In this document: one piece after another, positions 49,808 through 58,235 of the stretch | How positions within the stretch are numbered: position 1 is the first letter of the stretch | How the letters are laid out: every line of letters starts with the position of its first letter | Source: Melghirimyces thermohalophilus | GTDB lineage: Bacteria; Bacillota; Bacilli; Thermoactinomycetales; DSM-45169 | Assembly (NCBI RefSeq): GCF_900102685.1 | Contig: NZ_FMZA01000018.1 | Span: 1-64,000 of the forward strand | Direction of reading: 5' to 3' | Length of the DNA: 64,000 bases | Position numbers and translations under genes: made by a program | The notes under the pieces: model-generated | The model's database searches: none | What the model saw: the letters and a program-made list of their open reading frames with translations, nothing else | What the model was told of the DNA's origin: nothing

Positions 49808-50386
49808 TTGGAAATCAACCGAGCGATACGAACCCGTCGAAGTATTGGTAAAGTGAGTGAATCCATGCCGGACCCGCAATTGATTGAAAAAATGTTGGAA
49901 GCCGCTCAGTGGGCGCCGAACCACCATATGACTCAACCCTGGAAATATTTTGTGTTGACCGGAGAGGCTCGGAACCGGCTCGGGACTGTGATGGCGGAGA
50001 TCAAAGCGGAGACCATGAGCGAAGAAGAGCAACAAACCGAAGCCAATATGGATCGTCTTTCCAGGGAACGAAAAAAGCCTCTCCGGTCCCCCGTGGTGAT
50101 CGCCGTCGCCGTCACGCCTTCCGATGATCCAAAGGTAGAGGAGATCGAAGAGATTTGCGCGGTGGCCGCCGGGGTGCAAAATGCGCTGCTCACCGCGCAC
50201 GCCCTCGGATTGGGAGCCATCTGGCGGTCGGGGAAACCAACGTATCACCCTCGTATGAAGCGCTTTTTCGGATTGGGGGAGCGGGATACCTTGCTCGGAT
50301 TTTTGTATGTCGGTTATCCGTCCATTCTGCCTAAAGAGCGACCGCGGCAGGCGCTGGAGGAAAAAGTGGAGTGGTGGGATCAGTAA
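49808..50386 (+). CDS. Nitroreductase family protein
   Basis: The 192-residue FMN-dependent oxidoreductase begins MEINRAIRTRRSIGKVSE, with the RxRRSxR-type FMN-binding start. WAPNHHMTQPWKYFVLTG and GLGAIWRSGKP match YdjA/TdsD-like nitroreductases. TTG 49808 follows AAGGAGG by 8 bases, preferred over ATG 49778. Substrate (nitro compound, quinone or flavin) cannot be given. Confidence 0.92.
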   Translation: MEINRAIRTRRSIGKVSESMPDPQLIEKMLEAAQWAPNHHMTQPWKYFVLTGEARNRLGTVMAEIKAETMSEEEQQTEANMDRLSRERKKPLRSPVVIAVAVTPSDDPKVEEIEEICAVAAGVQNALLTAHALGLGAIWRSGKPTYHPRMKRFFGLGERDTLLGFLYVGYPSILPKERPRQALEEKVEWWDQ

Positions 50387-50450
50387 ACGGTAGGATCGGT
50401 TGGGTACCTTTCGATCACCTCGGGACGAAAACAGAAGGGGGACATAAAAG

Positions 50451-51029
50451 ATGACCCTGCTCCTGATGGTCGTCATCGCCTACTTGATCGGCTCACTTCC
50501 AGTACATGTCATCTCAGGACGAAAACAATTGCGGCCGGGAATGCTTCCGATCGGGATCCATCCGGTGCGCAATCTGCGGGAAGGTCTGGTTCTGGCCGGG
50601 CTGCAGGTGGGAAAGGGGGCGTTGGCCACCCTGGTCGGTTTGATGTTTCACGGGTGGACCGGAGCCGCCTTTGCCGCAGCTGCCGTGGTGTTGGGTGACC
50701 TTTTTTCCGTTTTTCAACGGTTCCAAGGCGGTCGCGGGATAGCGGTGGCTGGTGGCACATTGCTCATCTTAAGCCCGCTATTGATTGTGGTGGGGGCCTC
50801 GATATATTTGATCACCCTGTGGGTCACTCGTTATCTGTCTGTCTCCGCTGTCTTCGCTGCACTGGGCGTGATGTTGCTCACCCTCGTCCTGTTTCCCGAG
50901 TTGTATGTGATGGGTGTCGTGTTGTTTGCCGGCAGCCTGATCATGTTTCGCCATCGGGATCTATTTAAGGGCCGGTATCGGGGAGCGGAACCGCCGATTC
51001 GCTGGCGCGGTTTTCGTCGGTGGCGTTAG
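50451..51029 (+). CDS. Divergent PlsY-type glycerol-3-phosphate acyltransferase-like protein
   Basis: The 192-residue polytopic membrane protein begins LLMVVIAYLIGSLP, like PlsY motif 1, and has FQRFQGGRGIAVAGG, matching motif 3 (GGKGVAT). The motif 2 region (GSGNxGxTN in PlsY) is replaced by GIHPVRNLREG. Genuine PlsY uses acyl-phosphate to acylate glycerol-3-phosphate; here loss of motif 2 makes that uncertain. AGAAGGGGG precedes the ATG. It may be a paralogue with another role. Confidence 0.75.
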   Translation: MTLLLMVVIAYLIGSLPVHVISGRKQLRPGMLPIGIHPVRNLREGLVLAGLQVGKGALATLVGLMFHGWTGAAFAAAAVVLGDLFSVFQRFQGGRGIAVAGGTLLILSPLLIVVGASIYLITLWVTRYLSVSAVFAALGVMLLTLVLFPELYVMGVVLFAGSLIMFRHRDLFKGRYRGAEPPIRWRGFRRWR

Positions 51030-52265
51030 CCTCTTTAGTAAAAAAGGACCTTTGAGGCCCTTTACTCATGATCAACTGGCCGTTTTCCGATAAGAACATA
51101 CTCGGCGATACCGTCTTTGGTTTATTTTAAATAGGTTGACCCCCTGAGTAATATTGACTTCATAAATTTTGCGGGAAATCCCGAAATTGATTCCGTATGC
51201 TTTTCGATTATATTGTCTGCTCGTCGCTTTGGCCGCCTGGATTGAAAGCTGTTTCAGCCTTCTTTTTATCCGGCGGCGCTTCTTTTTTGTATCTTAAATG
51301 ATTTTTAAGAAGATGGTTCAGTTGGATCGGTCGTCCTCCTGGATGGTAGTTCGTGACGATTCTATTTTTTCTGGCCATTTTTCCAACGATGTCAGCTACT
51401 TTTCATTTCCCGCGGATTCGCGTGACGAGAACTCGTATCAAAGGGCTTGTTTTTTGGGGTGACGCTGCGAATCCCCCTTGGGATCACAGAATGCCCCCTT
51501 TTTGTTCATGACCCGTCTCAGTCGGGCTGTTTGTTCTTGTATACGAACACGTTTCGTCGAGTTTTGATCTGGCACTTGTTTTTGCCCTTTCGTTTCAGCC
51601 GCAGGATTCTCTTCCCTTGCCCCTCGCCGTTGGGTTTGATGTAGAGTACCCAATACCGTCGCATCATGCGGCATAAGTTTTTTTATTAAAACGTATTGTT
51701 CTAGGAAATGGCGTTAGGAATCGGGCCTGTGTGATTTTGCTTCGAGGATTTCGTTTCTTTCTCTTTTTTTCTTTGCCACTCTCATACCCCGCCACTTGTG
51801 GTTATAATAGTTTATGGCGGAATTCTATTCTTTTGTGAGGGCCTCTGTTGAGCTAGCAGAAATTTAATGAAATAGTTGATGGCTCAAAACGGGGAGGATT
51901 CCACATTTTTCCCGGAGACGGCGAGGGATTGTAACAAAGTCTCGTAAGGTGGGGAAGCGATTCTGGGTGGGGGATCCATTTTCATGGGCTGAGAAGTAGA
52001 GCCCAGATAAAATGGCGATTTTCTAAGTATCATCGGAGATAAAGGGAGGGAAGAAACGACGTCAATGAAACCGGACTGGAAGATCTTTCGTTGTTACAAT
52101 TAAAAGCACCAACGCGCTACAAAAAAGCATTTCTTGGTCCTTTAATGATTGACATATAGTTTTAAATCGACTATGATGTATTTAAACGATTTTGAAGGTT
52201 TTTTTAGGATTAGTGAAATGGCAATCTTCCCTTTTATCCGATAAAATGAGTTTGACCCCCTTGAG
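51030..52265. other. 1.2-kb stretch without recognisable genes
   Basis: The base composition is more AT-rich than its surroundings. On the minus strand about 51200-51690 short, basic peptide stretches appear in shifting frames, for example KPNGEGQGKRILRLKRKG and MARKNRIVTNYHPGGRP. They look like a decayed gene, but I cannot name a family. TTGACCCCCTGAG (51138) and TTGACCCCCTTGAG (52251) are near-identical and flank the stretch as direct repeats. Confidence 0.4.
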
Positions 52266-52300
52266 ACGAAAAGACCGGCCATCATGGCCGGTCTTTTCGT
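52266..52300. terminator. Bidirectional terminator after the hydrolase
   Basis: GAAAAGACCGGCC-ATCAT-GGCCGGTCTTTTC is a perfect 13-bp stem with A and T runs; it ends the minus-strand hydrolase gene. Confidence 0.92.
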
Positions 52301-52313
52301 TTGCAGAAAATGA

Positions 52314-53189
52314 TCAGTTGAAAATTTTGCGGAAGAAAGTAATGGTTTTCTTGAGCGCTTCATCCAGGGCATCAGTGCTTCCCTGGAAGGGATGGACGGC
52401 ATTAAAGGTGTGTCCCGCATGGGGAATGGTGTGAAGCTGCGAGTGGGAGGCTGCCTCTCGCAGGGAGCGGGCGCTTTTGAGAGAAACGGCCGGATCTTCT
52501 TCCCCTTGCAGGATCAGAATTGGCTTCTCGTAGTCGGTCAGGCGCTGCAACAGATCAAACTGTTCCCGATGCTGCTCGATGTCCTCCAACACTTCCCGAT
52601 CGATCGGCATGTTTTGACCGGTTCGGGCGTTGGGAATCCAACCCCTTCCCTTTTCCTGGATTTCTTGCTTCAACTCATCGGCGAAAAAGTCAGTTCGGGC
52701 GACGCTGTTCCACAAAGCGACCCCATCGATGAACGGGTGATCCAGTGCGAACAGGAGGCTGTTGGCGCCGCCCCGGCTGTGGCCGAGCAGCCCGAGCCGA
52801 TTGAGGTCCAGCTCCTCGTGGAAAGGCAGCGATCCTGCTTCCATCTCTTGAAAGATCCGTGCTAAATCCTCCTGCTCCCGACTGAAGGTGTTGCGGGCAA
52901 ACTTGTCCAATTCCTCGAAGGTTTCCGAGTTTTCCCCGACGCCGTTCATGGAGAAATTGAAGGTGATAGCGGCCAGGCCCGCTGCGGCCAATTGCTCTCC
53001 TGTGTAAGGGAAAAAACCCCAGTCCTTAAATCCCTTAAATCCGTGACAGATAACCACGACAGGATAGGTGCCGGAAGTTTCGGGGAGACGAATCTCCCCC
53101 CGGATCACCCGGTCTTCTTTTCCTACGTCCAGTGTAAAAGGTTTGGTTCGCAGTCCCATATGTTCGTGCGGAGGGTGCTGTCCCTCCAC
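52314..53189 (-). CDS. Alpha/beta hydrolase (dienelactone hydrolase-like)
   Basis: The 291-residue enzyme has the oxyanion region VVICHGFKGFKDWGF and the nucleophile elbow GHSRGGANS. The acid is in ILQGEEDPAV and the histidine in HAGHTF. YdhK-like or carboxylesterase substrates are possible. It runs toward the terminator at 52266 and away from the cobalamin leader. GTG 53189 has AAGGAGGG upstream; ATG 53159 (MGLRTKPF) is an alternative. Confidence 0.9.
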   Translation of the reverse strand: MEGQHPPHEHMGLRTKPFTLDVGKEDRVIRGEIRLPETSGTYPVVVICHGFKGFKDWGFFPYTGEQLAAAGLAAITFNFSMNGVGENSETFEELDKFARNTFSREQEDLARIFQEMEAGSLPFHEELDLNRLGLLGHSRGGANSLLFALDHPFIDGVALWNSVARTDFFADELKQEIQEKGRGWIPNARTGQNMPIDREVLEDIEQHREQFDLLQRLTDYEKPILILQGEEDPAVSLKSARSLREAASHSQLHTIPHAGHTFNAVHPFQGSTDALDEALKKTITFFRKIFN

Positions 53190-53264
53190 CCTTCCCTCCT
53201 TCCGGTCGGTCTCCTTCCATTATCCCTGCTTATGCCCACTCTTTGTAGCCCCTTTTTGCTTCAA

Positions 53265-53293
53265 TTGAACCCTTCTGTTCAATGGGATATAAT
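53265..53293 (+). promoter_or_regulatory. Promoter of the cobalamin uptake operon
   Basis: TTGAAC (53265-53270) and TATAAT (53288-53293) are 17 bases apart, directly upstream of the cobalamin riboswitch. Confidence 0.85.
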
Positions 53294-53311
53294 AGTTTCC
53301 ACAAGTAGATC

Positions 53312-53490
53312 AGGTGATAAGGTCTTCCGCATTGCGGAAGCGAAAGAGGGAAGCCGGTGCAAATCCGGCGCGGTCCCGCCACTGTGATTGGGGAGCGAAG
53401 CCGTAGGATGCCACTGTTTCATTTCAGCATGACGGGAAGGCGCGGTGAAGCGAGGATCCAAGAGCCAGGAGACCTGCCTTGTCACTTTGA
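53312..53490 (+). ncRNA. Cobalamin (B12) riboswitch
   Basis: Conserved blocks are in order: GGGAAGCCGGTGCAAATCCGG, CGGTCCCGCCACTGTGA, and the B12 box GCCAGGAGACCTGCC (53464-53478). Spacing fits the AdoCbl-type aptamer. A terminator follows before btuF. Confidence 0.96.
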
Positions 53491-53564
53491 TGCTTGCGAT
53501 CTCCTTCGAGGTAAAGGAGAGCGCTGGGCCTGTTCTGGGTGATCTATGTCCAGATGCAGGCTAC

Positions 53565-53602
53565 GCCCCCCTGTTTACCTCTCGGGTGATGGGGGTTTTT
53601 TC
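53565..53602 (+). terminator. Terminator linked to the cobalamin riboswitch
   Basis: CCCCC and GGGGG flank an ACCT/GGGT inner stem, followed by TTTTTTCTTT; the expected expression platform, 40 bases before btuF. Confidence 0.82.
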
Positions 53603-53642
53603 TTTGCCCCAAAACCAACATTCAACGCAGGAGAGGATCCGG

Positions 53643-54590
53643 ATGAAGAGATGGCAAAGGGTTTCAGCCCTGTTGCTGGCCATGCTGCTGGTTTTGAGCG
53701 CTGGTTGTACATCGGCGCCTGCAGCGGATCAGGGCGGCGAGGGGCAACAGAAGGCGGCGGCTGGGTTTCCGGTTGAAGTGAAAGATGACACGGGCGAACA
53801 GGTGACGGTGAAGGAGGAGCCGAAGCGGATCGTCTCCTTGCTTCCCAGCATGACGGAAACGGTTTATGCCCTGGACCGCGGAGACCGGGTAGTTGGGGTG
53901 ACGACGAACGACACTTATCCGAAGGCGGTCAAAAAAGTGGAAAAAGTGGGAGACATGAAAATCAACGTGGAAAAAGTGGTCTCCCTCAAACCGGATCTGG
54001 TGCTAGCTTCCCCGGGAATGAACGGGAAGGAGACCATCGATCAACTGCGAAAATTGGGCCTGACAGTGATCGCCTTGGAGCCGAAAAATCTGACAGAAGT
54101 ATTTGCGCAGATCGAGGCGGTTGGCAAGGCCACCGGATCTGCGGAAAAAGCCGACCAGCTGATCCAGAAGATGAACAAAGAGAGGGCGTTGGCGGAAAAG
54201 GTGGCGTCACAGGTTCCGAAGGATCAACGGGCTAAGGTATGGGTGGAAGTCTCTCCCGATTTGTTTACCGCCGGCAATCATACGATTATGAATGAATTGA
54301 TCTCCCTCGCCGGTGGAGATAACGTGGCCAAAGAGCAGGAAGGTTGGGTACAGGTTTCCTCGGAGAAAGTGGTTAAATGGAACCCGGATGTGATTTTGTA
54401 TACCCATACGGAGAAACCTGCGGCAATCGCTTCCCGGGGTGGATGGAAATCAATCGAGGCGGTTAAAGAGGAGCGGATCCAATCGTTGCCGCCGGATATC
54501 GTCAGTCGACCGGGTCCTCGGATCACCGAGGGCCTCCTCCACATCACCAAAGCCATCTACCCTGAGGCATACGCCGACGTTGTGAAATGA
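53643..54590 (+). CDS. btuF: Cobalamin ABC transporter substrate-binding lipoprotein BtuF-like
   Basis: This 315-residue lipoprotein (lipobox SAGC, Cys22) has the TroA/BtuF periplasmic-binding fold: PVEVKDDTGEQVTVKEEPKRIVSLLPSMTE, VVSLKPDLVLAS and a late SRPGPRITEGLLHITKAIYPE. It delivers cobalamin or its precursor to the permease. The frame is open upstream, but ATG 53643 follows AGGAGAGG and starts a proper signal peptide. B12 specificity rests mainly on the riboswitch. The stop overlaps btuC by 4 bases. Confidence 0.9.
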   Translation: MKRWQRVSALLLAMLLVLSAGCTSAPAADQGGEGQQKAAAGFPVEVKDDTGEQVTVKEEPKRIVSLLPSMTETVYALDRGDRVVGVTTNDTYPKAVKKVEKVGDMKINVEKVVSLKPDLVLASPGMNGKETIDQLRKLGLTVIALEPKNLTEVFAQIEAVGKATGSAEKADQLIQKMNKERALAEKVASQVPKDQRAKVWVEVSPDLFTAGNHTIMNELISLAGGDNVAKEQEGWVQVSSEKVVKWNPDVILYTHTEKPAAIASRGGWKSIEAVKEERIQSLPPDIVSRPGPRITEGLLHITKAIYPEAYADVVK

Positions 54591-55615
54591 GCGGACGGAA
54601 TTGGTTGTCCCGTCTTACCCTGTGGAGCGGTACACTTACTACCCTGTTGTTGTTCACGATGGCGGCGGCGATCTGCTGGGGCAGCACCGAATTGGGTATG
54701 GCCGATGTAGGGCGGGTGGTGGCCTCCCGCTTTACTGGAGTGAGCGCCGTCGATCCGGCGGTAGACGCCATCATCTGGCAGATTCGCCTGCCCCGGGTGG
54801 TGTTGGCGGCGATGGTGGGAGCGGCTCTTGCTGGAGCAGGGGTGGTGTTTCAGGGGCTCTTGCGAAATCCGCTGGCTGACCCTTACATCCTGGGAGTTTC
54901 CTCTGGAGCGGCTCTGGGAGCGGCCTTGGCCATATTCACAGGAATGGGCACTGCTGTACTGGGTGCGTGGACGGTGCCCGCCTGGGCCTTCATCCTGGCC
55001 TCAGCTGCGCTGTTTTTGGTGTTGGGTCTGGCGGGAAAAGCGATGCGAACCGAGACACTGATCCTGTCGGGGGTGGTTGTCCAGGCCTTTTTTGGCGCTC
55101 TGCTCACCTTTGTGATTGCGGTCGCCTCCGCGGAAGAGATGCAGCGGATCCAATATTGGATCATGGGCAGTGTCGCTTTGAGGGAGTGGCATCACGCGAC
55201 GGCCATCCTGCCCTTTCTGGTTTTAGGCCTGGGTCTGGTCTGGCTGATGTCCGGTTCCCTCAATCTGTTTTCCCTGGGGGAGCGATCCGCCGGCCATCTC
55301 GGGGTCTCCGTACGGCGTACCCGGACGGTCCTCCTGTTGACGGCTACCTTGATGACCGCCGCCGCCGTGGCCGTATCGGGAACGATCGGTTTTGTTGGCC
55401 TGATTATTCCCCATGTGATGCGGAGGCTGACGGGTCCTGACCACCGAGTGCTGTTGCCGGTGTCTGCCCTAGCTGGGGCGATGTTTTTGGTGGCGGCGGA
55501 CACGCTGGCCCGCACGGTGATGGAACCGCGAGAGCTTCCGATCGGGGTGGTGACCGCCTTGATCGGGGCCCCTTTCTTCGCCTGGCAATTACGACGCAGC
55601 CTCCGACACCGGTGA
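54587..55615 (+). CDS. btuC: Cobalamin ABC transporter permease BtuC-like (FecCD family)
   Basis: The 342-residue permease has about nine or ten helices, with the FecCD signatures IRLPRVVLAAMVGAALAGAGVVFQGLLRNPLADPYILG and GLIIPHVMRRLTGPDHR, which includes the coupling helix that meets the ATPase. Its ATGA start overlaps btuF. The cobalamin riboswitch upstream and the adenosyltransferase downstream indicate corrinoid import. Confidence 0.93.
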   Translation: MSGRNWLSRLTLWSGTLTTLLLFTMAAAICWGSTELGMADVGRVVASRFTGVSAVDPAVDAIIWQIRLPRVVLAAMVGAALAGAGVVFQGLLRNPLADPYILGVSSGAALGAALAIFTGMGTAVLGAWTVPAWAFILASAALFLVLGLAGKAMRTETLILSGVVVQAFFGALLTFVIAVASAEEMQRIQYWIMGSVALREWHHATAILPFLVLGLGLVWLMSGSLNLFSLGERSAGHLGVSVRRTRTVLLLTATLMTAAAVAVSGTIGFVGLIIPHVMRRLTGPDHRVLLPVSALAGAMFLVAADTLARTVMEPRELPIGVVTALIGAPFFAWQLRRSLRHR

Positions 55616-55652
55616 TAAATCGGCGGTAGCAGTTGAACAGGAGAGAGAGCCC

Positions 55653-56474
55653 ATGGTGAACATCCGGAATTTATGGAAATATGACGGCGACCGGCCCCTC
55701 CTGCGGGGAATCAGCTTGTCGGTGGCTCCCGGCGAGATGCTGGGGGTGATCGGCCCCAATGGCAGCGGAAAGACCACCCTGGTTCGGTTGTTGTCTGCAG
55801 AGGAGAACCCGGAAGCAGGGGAGATTCGGCTGGGTGGGCGACCGCTCACGGAATGGAGTGCCCGGGAGCGGGCTCGACAGATGGCCGTCCTTCCCCAGGA
55901 GGGACTGCCACCGACCCCTTTCACCGTAGAGGAGGTGGTGTCGATGGGGCGCCATCCCCATCGGGGATGGTGGCCCTGGTCAGGATCCAGGGATGCTGAG
56001 GCCGTGGAACAGGTGTTGGAAGAGACTGGCTTGCAGTCGAACCGAAACCGGCGGGTGGATCGCTTGAGCGGTGGGGAGCGGCAACGGGTGGCCATCGCCA
56101 AGGCGATGGCGCAACAGCCCCGGCTGTTGGTACTGGATGAACCGACCACCTACCTGGACATCGCCTATCAGCTATCGGTTTTGGACGGGATTCAACAGTG
56201 GCGGCGACGGGAGGGATTGGCGGTGTTGGTGATCCTCCATGACCTGAATTTGGCCGCCCAGTACTGCGATCGTCTCCTACTCATGAAAGAGGGCGCCCTC
56301 TTTGCAGAGGGGACACCGGGACAGGTGCTGACACCGGAGCGGATTTGGGAAGTATACGGTGTACAGCCGGTGTTGACTGAGCATCCGGTCACCGGGGCAC
56401 CTCAGGTGCTGCTCACTTCCGGTGAACAGGCTCCTGCCGAGAACAGAGAATCTGCCGTACCCTTTCCTCTGTAA
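55653..56474 (+). CDS. btuD: Cobalamin ABC transporter ATP-binding protein BtuD-like
   Basis: The 273-residue ATPase has Walker A GPNGSGKTTLVRLL, signature LSGGERQRVAIAKAMAQQPRLL with Walker B LVLDEPTTYLDI, and the H-loop ILHDLNLAAQ. FepC/FhuC-like ATPases share this pattern, so context decides. It lies 37 bases after btuC and before the adenosyltransferase. The C-terminal ~35 residues after VTGAPQVLL are a short variable extension. Confidence 0.93.
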   Translation: MVNIRNLWKYDGDRPLLRGISLSVAPGEMLGVIGPNGSGKTTLVRLLSAEENPEAGEIRLGGRPLTEWSARERARQMAVLPQEGLPPTPFTVEEVVSMGRHPHRGWWPWSGSRDAEAVEQVLEETGLQSNRNRRVDRLSGGERQRVAIAKAMAQQPRLLVLDEPTTYLDIAYQLSVLDGIQQWRRREGLAVLVILHDLNLAAQYCDRLLLMKEGALFAEGTPGQVLTPERIWEVYGVQPVLTEHPVTGAPQVLLTSGEQAPAENRESAVPFPL

Positions 56475-56507
56475 AAGAGGAGAGACTCCAAGCAAGGGGG
56501 AATCAGG

Positions 56508-57065
56508 ATGAAACTGTATACCCGGAGCGGTGATGCCGGGAAAACCAGTGTGGTCGGTGGACGCGTGGATAAGGACGATATCCGTGTGGAAGCTTACGGC
56601 ACCATCGATGAAGTGAATGCCTTTGTCAGTGAAGCCATCTCCCGAATGGACCCATCTCGAGACAAGGATATGATCCGGGATTTGACCCATATTCAGCATG
56701 AGCTGTTTGATGCCGGTGGCGACCTGGCTCAAGCGGGTAAAAAACGGGATTACAAAGTGACGGCGGAGATGGTGGCACGGCTGGAGGAATGGATCGACCG
56801 CTATCATCAGGAGGCGCCGGAGATTCGTCGGTTTATCCTGCCCGGGGGGACCTCCCTTTCCTCCGCCCTTCACGTCTGCCGCGTCCTGACGCGACGGGCG
56901 GAACGGCGGGTGGTCACCCTCTCCCAGGATCAGGAGACCAACGAGGAAGTTCGTCGTTACCTGAACCGGCTATCTGACTTCTTCTTCGCCATCGCCCGCG
57001 CCGCTAACGCCCGAAAGGGGCATCAGGATGTGGAATATGAGCGGAGTGGGGATGTCTTTAAGTAA
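56508..57065 (+). CDS. PduO-type cob(I)alamin adenosyltransferase
   Basis: The 185-residue enzyme transfers adenosyl from ATP to cob(I)alamin. It begins MKLYTRSGDAGKTSVVGG, the ATP-binding signature. IRRFILPGGTSLSSALHVCRVLTRRAERR carries the conserved arginines, and LNRLSDFFFAIARAANA is the C-terminal cofactor side. It forms a three-part pathway with btuFCD: uptake followed by cofactor formation. GGGGG precedes the ATG. Confidence 0.96.
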   Translation: MKLYTRSGDAGKTSVVGGRVDKDDIRVEAYGTIDEVNAFVSEAISRMDPSRDKDMIRDLTHIQHELFDAGGDLAQAGKKRDYKVTAEMVARLEEWIDRYHQEAPEIRRFILPGGTSLSSALHVCRVLTRRAERRVVTLSQDQETNEEVRRYLNRLSDFFFAIARAANARKGHQDVEYERSGDVFK

Positions 57066-57110
57066 GTCCCCTCTTTGGTTATACTGAGAAGATGGAAGGG
57101 GGGATGAGTG

Positions 57111-57470
57111 GTGGCCTTAAAAGTATACCAGTATCCGCGCTGCGGCACTTGCCGCAAGGCGCTCAAGTACCTGGAGGAAAAAGAGATTCCCTTTGCGGAT
57201 CAAAATATCGTCGAATCCCCTCCCAGTCGGGAGGAGTTGGCGGAGATGGTGCGCAAGAGCGGTTTGCCGGTTAAAAAGTTTTTCAACACCAGCGGCAAAA
57301 AGTATCGGGAGTTAGGGTTGAAAGATCGTTTAAAAGAGATGGATGACGAGGAGATGCTGGATCTTCTCGCCTCCGATGGCATGTTGATCAAACGGCCGCT
57401 CGTTACCGATGGCGAAAAGGTGACCATCGGTTTTAAGGAAGATACCTTCGATCAAACCTGGGCCCAGTAA
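57111..57470 (+). CDS. ArsC/Spx family thioredoxin-fold protein (YusI-like)
   Basis: The protein, about 119 residues, starts MALKVYQYPRCGTCRKALKYLEE, with a CxxC pair. NTSGKKYRELGL and LLASDGMLIKRPLV are typical of arsenate reductase-like/YusI proteins. Family members include redox regulators (Spx) and ArsC-like enzymes; here no clear arsenate genes are near, so a redox role is likelier. GTG 57111 follows AAGGGGGG by 7 bases; GTG 57108 is also possible. Confidence 0.9.
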   Translation: MALKVYQYPRCGTCRKALKYLEEKEIPFADQNIVESPPSREELAEMVRKSGLPVKKFFNTSGKKYRELGLKDRLKEMDDEEMLDLLASDGMLIKRPLVTDGEKVTIGFKEDTFDQTWAQ

Positions 57471-57488
57471 AGCGAGGGTCAACGAAGG

Positions 57489-57512
57489 GAGCCCTGTCGG
57501 GCTCATTTTTTT
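57489..57512 (+). terminator. Terminator after the YusI-like gene
   Basis: GAGCCC-TGTC-GGGCTC followed by ATTTTTTT. Confidence 0.88.
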
Positions 57513-57547
57513 ACCTTTGGGTGGAACCGAAAAGGGAGGCTATTACC

Positions 57548-57997
57548 ATGGATTCATTCATGAGGCGGGCCGTGCAACTGGCAGTGGATAATGTTCGTGA
57601 GGGAGGGCAGCCCTTTGGCGCTGTCCTGGTCAAAGATCAGGAGGCGATCGCCGAAGGGGTGAATGAGTTACATAAGAACTACGATGTGAGCGGGCATGCG
57701 GAAATGCTGGCACTCCGGCGCGCACAAGCCCGATTTCAGTCCAATGACTTGTCCGGAACCGTGATGTATGCCAGCGGCGAACCCTGCCCCATGTGTTTAA
57801 CGGCGATGTACTTCGCCGGGGTCCAAAAAGTGTACTATTGCGCATCTGTTGAGGAAGCAGTGGAAGCAGGGCTGGGCAAATCGAGAGAGATTTACGAGGA
57901 CCTGAAAAAGCCGAAAGAGGCTCGCTCCCTGCCGATGGTGGAAATGCCCTTGGAAAAGGGGCAGGAAGATCCGATGGCACTTTGGAAAAAGCGGTGA
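57548..57997 (+). CDS. guaD: Guanine deaminase/nucleoside deaminase (CDA fold)
   Basis: The 149-residue zinc enzyme has the motif GHAEMLALR (His and catalytic Glu) and PCPMCLTAMYFAG (two Cys zinc ligands). The start MRRAVQLAVDNVREGGQPFGAVLV and the C-terminal block AVEAGLGKSREIYEDLKKPKEARSLPM resemble B. subtilis GuaD, which deaminates guanine to xanthine. ATG 57548 follows GGGAGG by 9 bases. tRNA adenosine deaminase TadA is less likely because of the C-terminal part. No purine regulation seen upstream. Confidence 0.87.
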   Translation: MDSFMRRAVQLAVDNVREGGQPFGAVLVKDQEAIAEGVNELHKNYDVSGHAEMLALRRAQARFQSNDLSGTVMYASGEPCPMCLTAMYFAGVQKVYYCASVEEAVEAGLGKSREIYEDLKKPKEARSLPMVEMPLEKGQEDPMALWKKR

Positions 57998-58022
57998 AAA
58001 AAGCCCTGGCAAGGGCTTTTTG
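57998..58022 (+). terminator. Terminator after guaD
   Basis: AAAAAGCCCT-GGC-AAGGGCTTTTT, starting at the stop codon. Confidence 0.9.
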
Positions 58023-58235
58023 TATTTCATCCGGCAGTGGATGAAAAGAAGCCCCCTGAGATGAGGAGGATTTTTAATGAAGGGTCATTAGCAGTTATTC
58101 AGTGTGACGGGTCGTTTTTTGTCCACTGGAGCAAAAAGAATACCCGTACCCTCGGGCTTTTTTGATCCGTATCCGGATGGAGGTTGAGTTTTTTTATATG
58201 GCTCGGTAAACAATATCCCCGAAGGGGGGATGAGG
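58023..58235 (+). other. Leader region of the TPP enzyme with a small hairpin
   Basis: No gene seen. CCCG-TACCCT-CGGG followed by CTTTTTT (about 58143-58166) resembles a weak terminator or attenuator before the TPP enzyme. Confidence 0.4.

Noticed and set aside
51438-51674. 78-codon minus-strand frame as a transposase fragment
   Set aside because: Basic composition suggested DNA binding, but no DDE or helix-turn-helix motif could be found, so no mobile element is claimed.
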